DNA of 35,675 nucleotides, taken from an uncultured Solobacterium sp. (lineage in GTDB: Bacteria; Bacillota_I; Bacilli_A; Erysipelotrichales; Erysipelotrichaceae). Below the pieces are notes generated by a model. It was not told the origin of the DNA, made no database searches, and saw only the letters and a program-made list of their open reading frames with translations. The stretch lies in NCBI GenBank assembly GCA_900552125.1, contig URYK01000030.1:1-35675 (forward strand), written 5' to 3'. Within the stretch, counting starts at the first letter, position 1. Every line of letters begins with the position of its first letter. A program made the translations under genes and the position numbers. Positions 21,683 to 29,906 of this stretch are shown piece by piece.

Positions 21683-23088
21683 TGAAACGATTTAATGAGT
21701 TTGTCAAAAGTCTTTCTTTGACCCAGCAGTTATTTGCGTTAATATTTTTCTTTGTGACTTTTTTCGCAGTATTCTTTTTCGTTTACATCAATGGCAATGT
21801 TGCACAGGTAATACAGCAGCAAATGTATGGCTCCTTAGATGCAATCCTGATTAGCTGGGCAGATGAGATTGAAGACTTTGACGGTTCTAGAGAATTTATT
21901 AATTCGGTAGCAGGAGTCGATTCATTTCATGTATATATAAAAGAAACAGAAGATAATACGACAGAGGTTACTTTAGCAGGTGACAATACTTCTGAAATGA
22001 ATCTTGAAAGTGCCGAGTGGAAAGGTATTGCAAAGGATATCGTTCGTGTAAATGAAAGTTATCAGGTTAAAGATAAAATTTATCACGGTATTGTTCGTAA
22101 TGTGAGTGGTGAAAGAGATTCATATTACAGCATTTATAAAATCGCGGATAATCAATTGATTGTCAGTAAAATGTATAGTGATAATATGGGAAAATTAGAA
22201 AGCTCTATTATTAATAGTGTTGTTTATATTACGGTAATCGTAGTAGGTTTCTTCTTCATTGTGTTAATGATGTGGGTAATGTCTTTATTACATCCTTTAA
22301 ATCAGATTCGTAATTATATAGAACGTATAAAACTAGGGAAAGATGCAGAATTACACGTGAATCGAAGCGATGAAATTGGTGAATTAGCAGATGCTTTGAT
22401 TAGTATGCGTGAAGAATTACGTAAACAAGAGAAAACAAAGGAAGAAATGATTCATAATATTTCCCATGATTTAAAAACACCGATTGCGACAATAAAAAGT
22501 TATGGTGAGAGTATTAAAGATGGTATTTATCCTTATGATACATTAGAAAAAAGTGTTGATGTAATCATTGAAAATGCAGATCGACTGGAACAGAAAGTAC
22601 ATTCATTATTATTTATGAATCGTGTAGAATATCTGATTTCACAGGATTGTGAAGGTATTAGCTCTAATATGCAGGAAATTGTGGAAACTGTAGTTCAAAA
22701 TACGAAGGCTATACGAACTGATATTCAAATTCTTACTGATTTAGAAGAAGTATATTTCGACGGTTTGGCAGAACCATGGCGTGTTGCAGTGGAAAATATT
22801 ATTGAGAATGCTTTGCGCTATGCGAAAACAACGATTGATATTCATTTGAATGAAGAAGATGGCTTAACAATAGCAAATGATGGTCCATGTATGGAAGAAG
22901 ATCGTCTAAAGGTATTGTTTAAGCCTTATGAAATGGGAAAAGGCGGTAAATTTGGATTAGGATTATCTATTGTTGCTAAAGTAGTTAGTGCTAATGGATA
23001 TGATGTAGTTGGTGAAAATATGGCTGAAGGTGTCATATTTAGAATTACGAAACCAAAGACCTCGAATAAAAAGGGAAGTAAAAAGTAA
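21682..23088 (+). CDS. Sensor histidine kinase, partner of the adjacent response regulator
   Basis: A 468-residue membrane kinase. Segment 1 spans residues 15-36, an extracytoplasmic sensor region follows (about 37-174), and segment 2 spans 175-200. After that come a HAMP domain, HisKA with the phosphorylated His262 in HNISHDLKTPIATIKSYGES, and an ATPase domain with the N box (ENIIENALRYA), G1 (LTIANDGP) and G2 (KGGKFGLGLSIVAKVV). The start overlaps the regulator's stop. Only about 140 residues form the sensor domain; no known ligand motif is visible. Confidence 0.95.
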   Translation: MKRFNEFVKSLSLTQQLFALIFFFVTFFAVFFFVYINGNVAQVIQQQMYGSLDAILISWADEIEDFDGSREFINSVAGVDSFHVYIKETEDNTTEVTLAGDNTSEMNLESAEWKGIAKDIVRVNESYQVKDKIYHGIVRNVSGERDSYYSIYKIADNQLIVSKMYSDNMGKLESSIINSVVYITVIVVGFFFIVLMMWVMSLLHPLNQIRNYIERIKLGKDAELHVNRSDEIGELADALISMREELRKQEKTKEEMIHNISHDLKTPIATIKSYGESIKDGIYPYDTLEKSVDVIIENADRLEQKVHSLLFMNRVEYLISQDCEGISSNMQEIVETVVQNTKAIRTDIQILTDLEEVYFDGLAEPWRVAVENIIENALRYAKTTIDIHLNEEDGLTIANDGPCMEEDRLKVLFKPYEMGKGGKFGLGLSIVAKVVSANGYDVVGENMAEGVIFRITKPKTSNKKGSKK

Positions 23089-23093
23089 ATGAA

Positions 23094-23135
23094 AACGAAA
23101 CAGTTTATATCGCTGTTTCGTTTTTTTTTTTTTTT
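23094..23135 (+). terminator. Terminator of the two-component operon
   Basis: AACGAAACAG (23094-23103) pairs with CTGTTTCGTT (23113-23122), followed by a run of about fifteen T residues. Confidence 0.9.
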
Positions 23136-23399
23136 GAATGGCATAAATATAGGTGGTAAAGTCGACAATAGATGTGTAAATGTGAAAAACGACATATAAC
23201 CAATATAGTTGTAAAATATTGTTAGAGTATAGATGCAGATAGATGGAGTGAAAGAAGCATGATCTTTTCTCGGAGAATGTCTAGGGATATCTTCTCACAA
23301 TCTAGATGAAATCACCTTACAGAAAAAGTTAATAATCAAAAAAAGATAAAATTTAGCTTCTGATAAGAAGTTATGTTTGCCTATCGTAATAATATAAGA
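23136..23399. other. Intergenic region, largely empty
   Basis: No convincing gene is seen between the kinase terminator and the HD-gene terminator. A 16-codon frame (ATG 23259 to TGA 23309, MIFSRRMSRDIFSQSR) has GGAG ten bases upstream, but this is weak evidence. No RNA family was recognised. Confidence 0.4.
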
Positions 23400-23450
23400 A
23401 AAAAGCTATGACTTACAGGATTTCTATTTTCTAATTTGTCATAGCTCTTT
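23400..23450 (-). terminator. Terminator of the HD-domain gene
   Basis: AGCTATGAC (23405-23413) and GTCATAGCT (23439-23447) form a perfect 9-bp stem. On the minus strand it is followed by six T residues; on the plus strand by CTTTT. It ends the convergent HD gene. Confidence 0.75.
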
Positions 23451-23496
23451 TAGTTTCCCACAGCAATGTGGAAAAGTAATGTGGAAAAGTGCAAAA

Positions 23497-23976
23497 CTAC
23501 TGTGGATTTTCTGATTTGAGGGTTTCTAATAAGTAGAATAGGCGAACTTTATCTTTATCTGAAAGTTCGATTCTAGGATTATAGAGATAATGCTGTAAGA
23601 CATCGGCATCTTTTAAAAGTTCAGCCATTACTCCATCATGACGTACCATTTTATTGGAATGTAAAGAAATCATATAGACTATTATTTGTATTTCTTCTTC
23701 ATTAAATACATTCATTTTTTCAAGAAGATTTTTTGCATATTCTGCACTCTTTTTGGCATGATCTTTATGAGGACAGTTCAATGCGTAAAGTGCTACATCA
23801 TGCAACATGGCGGCTATACAGCATAGTTCTACATCTTGCTTACGAGTGACTGCTAATAAAGCGGCTGCCTGTGCAACACCATAGACATGGATATAAGCAA
23901 ATTTTCGTTCTTCTTCTTTATTCATTTTTTGAATGATACGGTCTATTTGTTCACGAACTAATTCTAATCGATCCAT
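23497..23976 (-). CDS. HD-domain phosphohydrolase (putative)
   Basis: A 159-residue protein read from ATG 23976, which follows AAAGGATGTGACTTT; the longer frame to 23997 starts upstream of this site. It has the HD metal pattern: His in YIHVYGVAQ, the HD pair in AAMLHDVALY, a later His in MISLHSNKM, and Asp in LLKDADVLQHYLYNP. Small HD proteins of this kind hydrolyse phosphate esters or nucleotides; the substrate is unknown. It is transcribed alone, ended by the 23405-23447 hairpin. Confidence 0.8.
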   Translation of the reverse strand: MDRLELVREQIDRIIQKMNKEEERKFAYIHVYGVAQAAALLAVTRKQDVELCCIAAMLHDVALYALNCPHKDHAKKSAEYAKNLLEKMNVFNEEEIQIIVYMISLHSNKMVRHDGVMAELLKDADVLQHYLYNPRIELSDKDKVRLFYLLETLKSENPQ

Positions 23977-24032
23977 AAAGTCACATCCTTTCTTCAATAT
24001 TCATTATATGCAATCAAAGCTAAAAAGAAAAG

Positions 24033-24062
24033 CAAAAAAAAGAACCAGTGAAACCGGTTCTT
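24033..24062 (-). terminator. Terminator of the cold-shock gene
   Basis: On the minus strand AAGAACC and GGTTCTT (24056-24062 and 24040-24046) form a stem with a 9-base loop, followed by eight T residues. It begins about 16 bases after the stop. Confidence 0.85.
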
Positions 24063-24077
24063 AAAAATTATGCTTTA

Positions 24078-24278
24078 CTATGCAACTGTAACGTTTGCGG
24101 CCTGCTGTCCACGATCACTTTCGATTACTTCGTAGTTAACAGTCTGTCCCTCTTCTAGTGTACGGAAACCGTCACACTGAATACTAGAATAATGAACAAA
24201 AATGTCCTTTCCTTCTTCTGATGTGATAAATCCATATCCCTTTTCTGCATTAAACCATTTTACTTTACCTGTACTCAT
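24078..24278 (-). CDS. Cold-shock protein, CspA family
   Basis: A 66-residue single cold-shock domain. RNP1 is KGYGFIT and RNP2 is DIFVHYS, the RNA-contacting motifs, and the protein begins [17 protein letters not shown]. Such proteins bind single-stranded nucleic acid and melt RNA structure, helping translation in the cold. ATG follows ATAGGAGGTACAGAG. The 5' leader is about 130 bases long if the promoter at 24415-24443 is correct, as expected for cold-regulated csp mRNAs. Confidence 0.97.
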   Translation of the reverse strand: MSTGKVKWFNAEKGYGFITSEEGKDIFVHYSSIQCDGFRTLEEGQTVNYEVIESDRGQQAANVTVA

Positions 24279-24443
24279 TCTCTGTACCTCCTATAATGTG
24301 AAATAAGAAGCTCTCAATGTATAAAAAAATCACAAAACTGGATTAACTACATTGAACATATAAGTATAATTCCAGACTTGTGAAATCATATTTATTGCTT
24401 TTTATTACCTCTAAACAATATCACTTTCAAAAAGGAAAGTCAA
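24279..24443 (-). promoter_or_regulatory. Promoter and long 5' leader of the cold-shock gene
   Basis: Minus strand: -35 TTGACT (24443-24438), 17-base spacer, -10 TATTGT (24420-24415). Start of transcription near 24408 would give a leader of about 130 bases. A second candidate -10, TATACT near 24365, would give a shorter one. Long leaders of csp genes usually refold with temperature; I did not derive a specific fold. Confidence 0.5.
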
Positions 24444-24480
24444 TCTTTATTTTTGGATTTGTCTTTTTTCTTGTAAGCAG

Positions 24481-24509
24481 TTTCAAATTTTATGATTTTA
24501 GGGTATAAT
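24481..24509 (+). promoter_or_regulatory. Promoter of the LRR gene
   Basis: -35-like TTTCAA (24481-24486), 17-base spacer, consensus -10 TATAAT (24504-24509), ending 32 bases before the start codon at 24542. Confidence 0.6.
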
Positions 24510-24541
24510 TGAATCGTAATAAAAAGAACGGAGGAATGTTT

Positions 24542-25987
24542 ATGTTGATTCAAGATGAAATGCTGCGTAGTGCTATTGCGAGAACTTTGCAGATATCTGA
24601 GGAAGAAATAACTGAAAAAAAACTAGAGGATTTAACAACTTTATCTGCAAGAAGCAATGGAATCATTTCTCTAGAAGGTTTACAATATGCAGTTAACTTA
24701 ACATATTTGGATTTATGCGGAAATGCAATTGAGGATCTTACCCCAATTAAAGATTTAAGAGAAATAGAAGTATTGAATCTTTCTAAAAACATGTTGCGTG
24801 ACATTCAGGCATTAAGAGAATTTCGACAACTCTTACGTTTAGATATTTCACGTAATAACTTATATACCATGGATATCAGTGCTCTGGCTGGTATGATTAA
24901 TCTTGAAGAGTTAAACCTGGAACGTAGTAAAGTCGATAATTTAGTTTATCTGGAAAATGTAAAAAAACTAAAAAAATTATATGTAGGAATTGAAAATGGA
25001 CCATTTCCATTAAGTATCTTAGGTACATTGAATGAGTTAAAAGAACTCCATATGAATAAAATGTGGTTATATGATATTGCGGATCTGAATTATTTGAAAA
25101 ATATAGAAGTGCTTGATTTATCTACAAACTTATTTTCTGACTTATCTCCGTTACAATATATGAAACATACACTAAAAAGTCTGAATTTATCAAATAATCA
25201 ATATTTAACGGATTTAAGTATTTTGGAAGAGTTTGATAACTTAGAGATATTAGATATATCATTTAATAAAATCAAAGATTTTTCTTTCTTGAAGAAATTA
25301 AAAAATCTAAAAGATATTCGTGCTATTCAAACGGGGCTAACTGATCTTCGTTGTTTAAAAGGCTTAAATAAGATGGAAAAACTGGATATCAGTGAAAATA
25401 AAGTAGAGCATACAGAAGTTCTAAAAGATATGAAAAAGCTTCGTTATTTCAAGGCAAGTTCCTGTTTCTTACATAACATTGATTTCTTAAAGGATGCGAA
25501 GGAATTGGTAGAATTAAATGTCTTTAATAATCATATTAAAAATATTGATGTATTAAAAGGTTGTGATGAAATGACAACATTAGATGTAGGAAACAATAAT
25601 ATACAAAGTATTTCATCATTAGAAGACATGGTGAATTTAGAGTGTTTAGGTTTATCCTATAATAATATTTCAGATATTACTCCATTAAAGGACTTAACTA
25701 ATTTAAGCTCTATTGATTTATACAATAATGTTATCACAGATTTAACTCCATTAAAGAAATTAATTAATTTAACTTCTTTACGTTTAGATCATAATGGGGT
25801 AATGGATCTTAGTCCATTAGAAGATTGTATCTATCTAAGCTCATTGACATTGAAAGCTAACTATGTAAGTGATGTTACTCCTTTAGCAAAACTTAAAAAC
25901 TTGTATGAACTTCGTTTAGATGAAAATCCTATTGAAGATATTACAGTATTAGAAGATATGGAATATTATGATAAATTCTCGTATTAA
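24542..25987 (+). CDS. Cytoplasmic leucine-rich-repeat protein (internalin-type repeats)
   Basis: A 481-residue protein, read from ATG 24542 after CGGAGGAATGTTT. An N-terminal helical cap (residues 1-40, IQDEMLRSAIARTLQISEEE) is like the internalin cap. About nineteen 22-residue repeats follow, of the pattern LxxLxxLxLxxNxIxDISPLKD, running nearly to the C-terminus, for instance LTNLSSIDLYNNVITDLTPL. There is no signal peptide, LPXTG signal or membrane helix, so unlike internalins it should stay in the cytoplasm. It probably forms a curved protein-binding scaffold; the partner is unknown. It is a single-gene unit with its own promoter and terminator. Confidence 0.9.
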   Translation: MLIQDEMLRSAIARTLQISEEEITEKKLEDLTTLSARSNGIISLEGLQYAVNLTYLDLCGNAIEDLTPIKDLREIEVLNLSKNMLRDIQALREFRQLLRLDISRNNLYTMDISALAGMINLEELNLERSKVDNLVYLENVKKLKKLYVGIENGPFPLSILGTLNELKELHMNKMWLYDIADLNYLKNIEVLDLSTNLFSDLSPLQYMKHTLKSLNLSNNQYLTDLSILEEFDNLEILDISFNKIKDFSFLKKLKNLKDIRAIQTGLTDLRCLKGLNKMEKLDISENKVEHTEVLKDMKKLRYFKASSCFLHNIDFLKDAKELVELNVFNNHIKNIDVLKGCDEMTTLDVGNNNIQSISSLEDMVNLECLGLSYNNISDITPLKDLTNLSSIDLYNNVITDLTPLKKLINLTSLRLDHNGVMDLSPLEDCIYLSSLTLKANYVSDVTPLAKLKNLYELRLDENPIEDITVLEDMEYYDKFSY

Positions 25988-26012
25988 AGGGCGATTGAAT
26001 CGCTCTTTTTTT
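25988..26012 (+). terminator. Terminator of the LRR gene
   Basis: AGGGCGATT and AATCGCTCT form a tight stem (one G-T pair), followed by seven T residues; it starts directly after the stop. Confidence 0.85.
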
Positions 26013-26042
26013 CGTATATGTTAAAGATGGTAAACAAATGTG

Positions 26043-26071
26043 TTGACGTATTTGTATAAGTTGTATATAAT
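26043..26071 (+). promoter_or_regulatory. csoR-copA promoter
   Basis: TTGACG (26043-26048), 17-base spacer, TATAAT (26066-26071): a near-consensus housekeeping promoter. The CsoR-type dyad lies immediately downstream of it. Confidence 0.8.
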
Positions 26072-26078
26072 AACAATG

Positions 26079-26098
26079 CTAGGGACACCCCCTAGGGG
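26079..26098. promoter_or_regulatory. CsoR operator (predicted)
   Basis: CTAGGG-ACACC-CCCTAG (26079-26095) is a perfect GC-rich dyad, and CCCCTAGGGG (26089-26098) overlaps it. It covers the expected transcription start and lies just before csoR. CsoR operators in other Bacillota are GC-tract dyads of this kind, so copper-responsive self-repression is likely. Confidence 0.65.
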
Positions 26099-26107
26099 AG
26101 GTAGTTT

Positions 26108-26371
26108 ATGAGTGATGAAAGAAAAAAAGCATTACAAAATTTAAAAACTGCCAGAGGGCAGATAGATGGTATTATCCGTATGATTGAGGAAGGTCGTTAT
26201 TGTATAGACATTTCTAATCAGATTTCTGCGTCAACAGCGTTATTAAAAAAAGCGAATAAACATATATTAAGTGGGCATCTTCATAGTTGTGTATTAACTG
26301 CTATTGATAATCAAGATGCGGAAGAAAAAGTAGATGAAATCGAACAGATTATCTCTGCTTTATTGAAATAG
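26108..26371 (+). CDS. csoR: Copper-sensing repressor CsoR
   Basis: An 87-residue helical repressor with the Cu(I) ligands Cys32, His57 and Cys61. The spacing (25 and 4) equals that of the Mycobacterium tuberculosis CsoR ligands Cys36, His61 and Cys65. It begins MSDERKKALQNLKTARGQID, a helix that binds DNA as a tetramer without a classical helix-turn-helix. Copper binding releases the repressor. It lies 19 bases ahead of copA in the same transcript, downstream of the CTAGGG dyad. Confidence 0.95.
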   Translation: MSDERKKALQNLKTARGQIDGIIRMIEEGRYCIDISNQISASTALLKKANKHILSGHLHSCVLTAIDNQDAEEKVDEIEQIISALLK

Positions 26372-26390
26372 GTAGACGAGGAGAGAACAT

Positions 26391-29018
26391 ATGAAAAAAG
26401 CATATAAAATAGAAGGGATGCATTGTTCTGCATGTGCTGCTTCAGTTGAAAGAATACTAAAGAAACAGCCTCATGTAGAAGATGCGAATGTAAATTTAGT
26501 TTTAGAAGAAGCTGTCGTAGAGTATAATGATGGTTATGAAGAAGAAACCGCAAAACAGGCAATTAAAAAAGGCGGTTTTATCATGAAAGATAAACTAGAA
26601 AGTCATACACAGATATATCGTGTTGAAGGAATGCATTGTGCTTCCTGCAGCAGTGCAGTGGAAAGAATTTTAAATCGTTTTGATGAAATTGAGGAAGCCA
26701 ATGTTAATTTAGTAATGAATAATGTTTCTATTACGTATACAGAAAATCATTTTGATGCATGGGCAAAAGCAGTAGAAAAAGGTGGTTTTCAGTTATTGGC
26801 AGAGGAAAAGAAAACTTATGTGATCGATATTGAAGGAATGACATGTTCTTCCTGCAGTGCTTCCATAGAGAATGCATTAAAGAAAAAAGATGGAATTGAG
26901 TCAGTCACTGTTGCATTACTTACTAACACTGCGACTGTTGAAGTAAATCCACATAAAATCAAATTATCTGAAATCTTACAGATTATAAAGAATTGCGGAT
27001 ATCAGGCAAAACTACATGAAAAACATGAAGAAACGGAAGAAAAGAAGGATTATGAAAATATAAAAATCTATACTACATTAGTACTGGCATTTATCTTACT
27101 ATATATCGGTATGTCACATATGCTGGGAAATATTAAACTTCCATTACCAGCGATCATTCATTATGACATTAATCCATTTAATTTTGCGTTTATTCAGTTT
27201 ATACTGGCTACACTTATATTAATTTTAGGTAGACATTTCTTTATACGTGGTATGAAAGCTCTATGGCATAAAGCTCCTAATATGGATACACTTGTGGCTG
27301 TAGGTACAGGAAGTGCATATTTATATTCTTTATATTCTATGATTTCAATTGCACAGGGAAATGTACATGCAGTTCATTCTTTATATTTTGAATCTGCTGG
27401 TGTTGTTGTGGCACTTGTTCAGTTTGGTAAACATTTAGAAAGTATATCAAAAAAGAAATCAACTGGAGCAATTTCAGCGTTATTAAAGCTACGTCCAACA
27501 ACGGCAACATTACTGCGTGATGGAAAAGAGATTGAAATTCAGGCAGAAGAAATCAGCTTACATGATGTATTAGTTGTGAAACCTGGTGAACATGTACCGG
27601 TGGATGGAATCATTAGAGAAGGTCGTGCAAACTTTGATGAAAGTATGCTTACTGGAGAAAGTATGCCGGTAGTTAAGGAAAAGGGTGATGAAATTCATCA
27701 GGGAACAATTAATCTTGATGCTAGAATTGTAATGGAATGTAATGCCGCTGATGAAGATACAACACTTGCGAAAATCATTAAAATGGTAGAAGAAGCGCAA
27801 GGAAAGAAAGCACCGATTGCACGTATTGCGGATAAGATATCACTATACTTTGTCCCTACTGTTATGGCTATTGCTTTTATTGCATCAGTATTGTGGTATA
27901 TGTATACAAAAGATTTTGCCTTTGCGTTAACGATATTTGTTAGTGTATTAGTCATCGCATGTCCATGTGCTTTAGGTTTAGCTACTCCTACAGCTATTAT
28001 GGTTGGTACAGGAAAAGCAGCTCAGTTTGGTATTTTTATGAAAAGCGGTGAAGCATTAGAAACAGCTAGCAGTATTGATACGATTGTCTTTGATAAAACA
28101 GGAACTTTAACAATTGGAAAACCAGTCGTAACGGATATGGCTTCAGGGAATGAAGAAGACTTATTACGAATTGCTTCTTCACTTGAACAGGGAAGTAAAC
28201 ATCCGCTAGCGACTGCAATATTAGAAAAAGCTAAACAGGAAAATATAGTGTTTGATCAGATGAATCAGATTGAAACACATAATGGACGAGGTTTAAGTGG
28301 TATATTTAACGATGAAACATGGTATGCAGGAAGTCATCGATTTATGGATGAAATCGGAGTAGACTGTACTTCTTATGAAGAACAGGAACTTGTATGGCAG
28401 AATCAAGGGAAAACCGTTGTATGGGTTGGTACTAAGAACCATGTATTAGGTATTATTGCGATTGCCGATGAATTAAAACCACAGACTAAAGATGTTATTA
28501 AAAAGCTTCAAAGCATGGATATTGATGTAGTCATGCTTACAGGAGATAATAAAATTACTGCTGATGCGATTGCCCAATCTGCTGGAATTACCCATGTTAT
28601 TGCACAGGTATTACCTGATCAAAAAGGTGAAGAAGTGAAGAAACTTCAGGCAGAAGGAAAAAAAGTCGCAATGGTTGGAGATGGAATCAACGATGCTGTT
28701 GCGCTAACACAAAGTGAAGTTGGTATTGCGATTGGAAGTGGAAGTGATGTTGCAGTAGAAAGTGCTGATATTGTCTTAGTAAAAGATAATATTGAAGATG
28801 TGGAAACAGCAATTCGTTTATCCAAAGCAGTTATTCGAAACATTAAACAAAATCTATTCTGGGCATTCTTCTATAATTCCTTAGGAATTCCTATTGCGGC
28901 AGGTATCTTACATGTATTTGGAGGACCATTGTTATCACCGGTATTTGCCGGAGCAGCTATGGCATTTAGTTCAGTGAGTGTTGTCAGCAATGCATTGCGT
29001 CTACGTAACTTTAAATAG
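26391..29018 (+). CDS. copA: Copper-exporting P1B-type ATPase with three metal-binding domains
   Basis: An 875-residue ATPase that pumps Cu(I) out of the cell. Three N-terminal heavy-metal domains carry CxxC at residues 12-15 (GMHCSAC), 83-86 (GMHCASC) and 152-155 (GMTCSSC); one or two are usual in Bacillota. The membrane copper site is CPC in VIACPCALGLATPTAIMVG. The phosphorylated Asp is in VFDKTGTLTIGKP, the nucleotide-binding His-Pro in GSKHPLA, and the hinge MVGDGINDAVAL. The gene follows csoR and is closed by a terminator. Confidence 0.97.
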   Translation: MKKAYKIEGMHCSACAASVERILKKQPHVEDANVNLVLEEAVVEYNDGYEEETAKQAIKKGGFIMKDKLESHTQIYRVEGMHCASCSSAVERILNRFDEIEEANVNLVMNNVSITYTENHFDAWAKAVEKGGFQLLAEEKKTYVIDIEGMTCSSCSASIENALKKKDGIESVTVALLTNTATVEVNPHKIKLSEILQIIKNCGYQAKLHEKHEETEEKKDYENIKIYTTLVLAFILLYIGMSHMLGNIKLPLPAIIHYDINPFNFAFIQFILATLILILGRHFFIRGMKALWHKAPNMDTLVAVGTGSAYLYSLYSMISIAQGNVHAVHSLYFESAGVVVALVQFGKHLESISKKKSTGAISALLKLRPTTATLLRDGKEIEIQAEEISLHDVLVVKPGEHVPVDGIIREGRANFDESMLTGESMPVVKEKGDEIHQGTINLDARIVMECNAADEDTTLAKIIKMVEEAQGKKAPIARIADKISLYFVPTVMAIAFIASVLWYMYTKDFAFALTIFVSVLVIACPCALGLATPTAIMVGTGKAAQFGIFMKSGEALETASSIDTIVFDKTGTLTIGKPVVTDMASGNEEDLLRIASSLEQGSKHPLATAILEKAKQENIVFDQMNQIETHNGRGLSGIFNDETWYAGSHRFMDEIGVDCTSYEEQELVWQNQGKTVVWVGTKNHVLGIIAIADELKPQTKDVIKKLQSMDIDVVMLTGDNKITADAIAQSAGITHVIAQVLPDQKGEEVKKLQAEGKKVAMVGDGINDAVALTQSEVGIAIGSGSDVAVESADIVLVKDNIEDVETAIRLSKAVIRNIKQNLFWAFFYNSLGIPIAAGILHVFGGPLLSPVFAGAAMAFSSVSVVSNALRLRNFK

Positions 29019-29023
29019 TTTAT

Positions 29024-29049
29024 AAAGGGTGTGATACACACTCTTTTTA
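29024..29049 (+). terminator. Terminator of csoR-copA
   Basis: AAAGGGTGTG pairs with CACACTCTTT, with an ATA loop and a following T-run, ten bases after the copA stop. Confidence 0.8.
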
Positions 29050-29163
29050 TATTGGATTTATGTAAGAGGAAGATAAAAATTTACGTAGTTCACAAAAGAA
29101 GGTAGTGAAAAATAATAAAATATATAGTACAATAGACATAGTCAAAAAAGGTGGATGGTATAA

Positions 29164-29805
29164 ATGGATTATAAAATTATTATTATCGCAATTGTTGTGA
29201 CAATTGTCTTAATTGTGGTTACACAATTCTGGAAACAAAGAATATTTAAAAAGTTATTTGCCTATCTTCAGCAAGGTAAATTTGATGAATATTTTAAGTT
29301 ATTAGATTCTTTTAGCTGTAAATATTTATATCCTGCATTTAATCGTGAGTATATGCGTTTAAATGGCTATCTTATGAAAGCTGATGGAAAGAAAATTGAA
29401 GAATGTTTTGATGTAATGCTGCATATGCGTATGAATAAGAAACAGGAACTAGATGTAGTAATCAAAGCATTTTATTACTATTTAGATGAAGGTAATAAGA
29501 AGAAATGTAAAACTTTATTAACACGTCTTAAAAATATCGCGGAAGAAAATATTGTTCAGGAATGTAAAGTAATCTATGATATTCTTCTAGAAGAAAAAAC
29601 TTCTTATATTGATGATATGGAAGCACAGTTAAAAGAAGAAGGATTACAGGATGCACAAAAGGGAATGTTCCATTACATGCTTGCTCTGCAATATGGTTAT
29701 TTAAACAATGGGCAGAAAAAGAGAGAACATTTAAAAGCTGCATCTCATGATCTAAAGGGTACTCCATATGAGATGAAGATTCAGCAATTAATGAAAGCAA
29801 AATAG
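29164..29805 (+). CDS. Membrane-anchored helical-repeat protein, unknown
   Basis: A 213-residue protein. Residues 4-23 (KIIIIAIVVTIVLIVVTQFW) are a single membrane anchor, followed by a basic stretch (KQRIFKKLF) that should keep the rest in the cytoplasm. The remaining 185 residues are helix-rich, with a pattern resembling tetratricopeptide-type repeats (for instance LDVVIKAFYYYLDEGNKKKC and GMFHYMLALQYGYLNNGQKK). Such domains bind other proteins. No specific family is recognised. Confidence 0.7.
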   Translation: MDYKIIIIAIVVTIVLIVVTQFWKQRIFKKLFAYLQQGKFDEYFKLLDSFSCKYLYPAFNREYMRLNGYLMKADGKKIEECFDVMLHMRMNKKQELDVVIKAFYYYLDEGNKKKCKTLLTRLKNIAEENIVQECKVIYDILLEEKTSYIDDMEAQLKEEGLQDAQKGMFHYMLALQYGYLNNGQKKREHLKAASHDLKGTPYEMKIQQLMKAK

Positions 29806-29811
29806 ATATTT

Positions 29812-29842
29812 AAAAAGAATGTGATAAAAGCATTCTTTTTTT
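29812..29842 (+). terminator. Terminator of the anchored protein gene
   Basis: AAAGAATG and CATTCTTT form a stem with a 9-base loop, followed by a T-run. Confidence 0.8.
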
Positions 29843-29854
29843 CAGGCATATAAG

Positions 29855-29884
29855 TTGCCTAAAGGTAAGTTTTCCATCTATACT
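29855..29884 (+). promoter_or_regulatory. Promoter of nrdA-nrdB (candidate)
   Basis: TTGCCT (29855-29860), 18-base spacer, TATACT (29879-29884), 22 bases before nrdA. I see no clear pair of NrdR boxes. Confidence 0.45.
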
Positions 29885-29906
29885 AATATAAAAGGTGGTA
29901 TAGTAA

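Noticed and set aside
23259..23309. 16-codon frame MIFSRRMSRDIFSQSR as a peptide gene
   Set aside because: The spacing to GGAG is long, it is very short and nothing supports it, so it is only mentioned in the intergenic entry.
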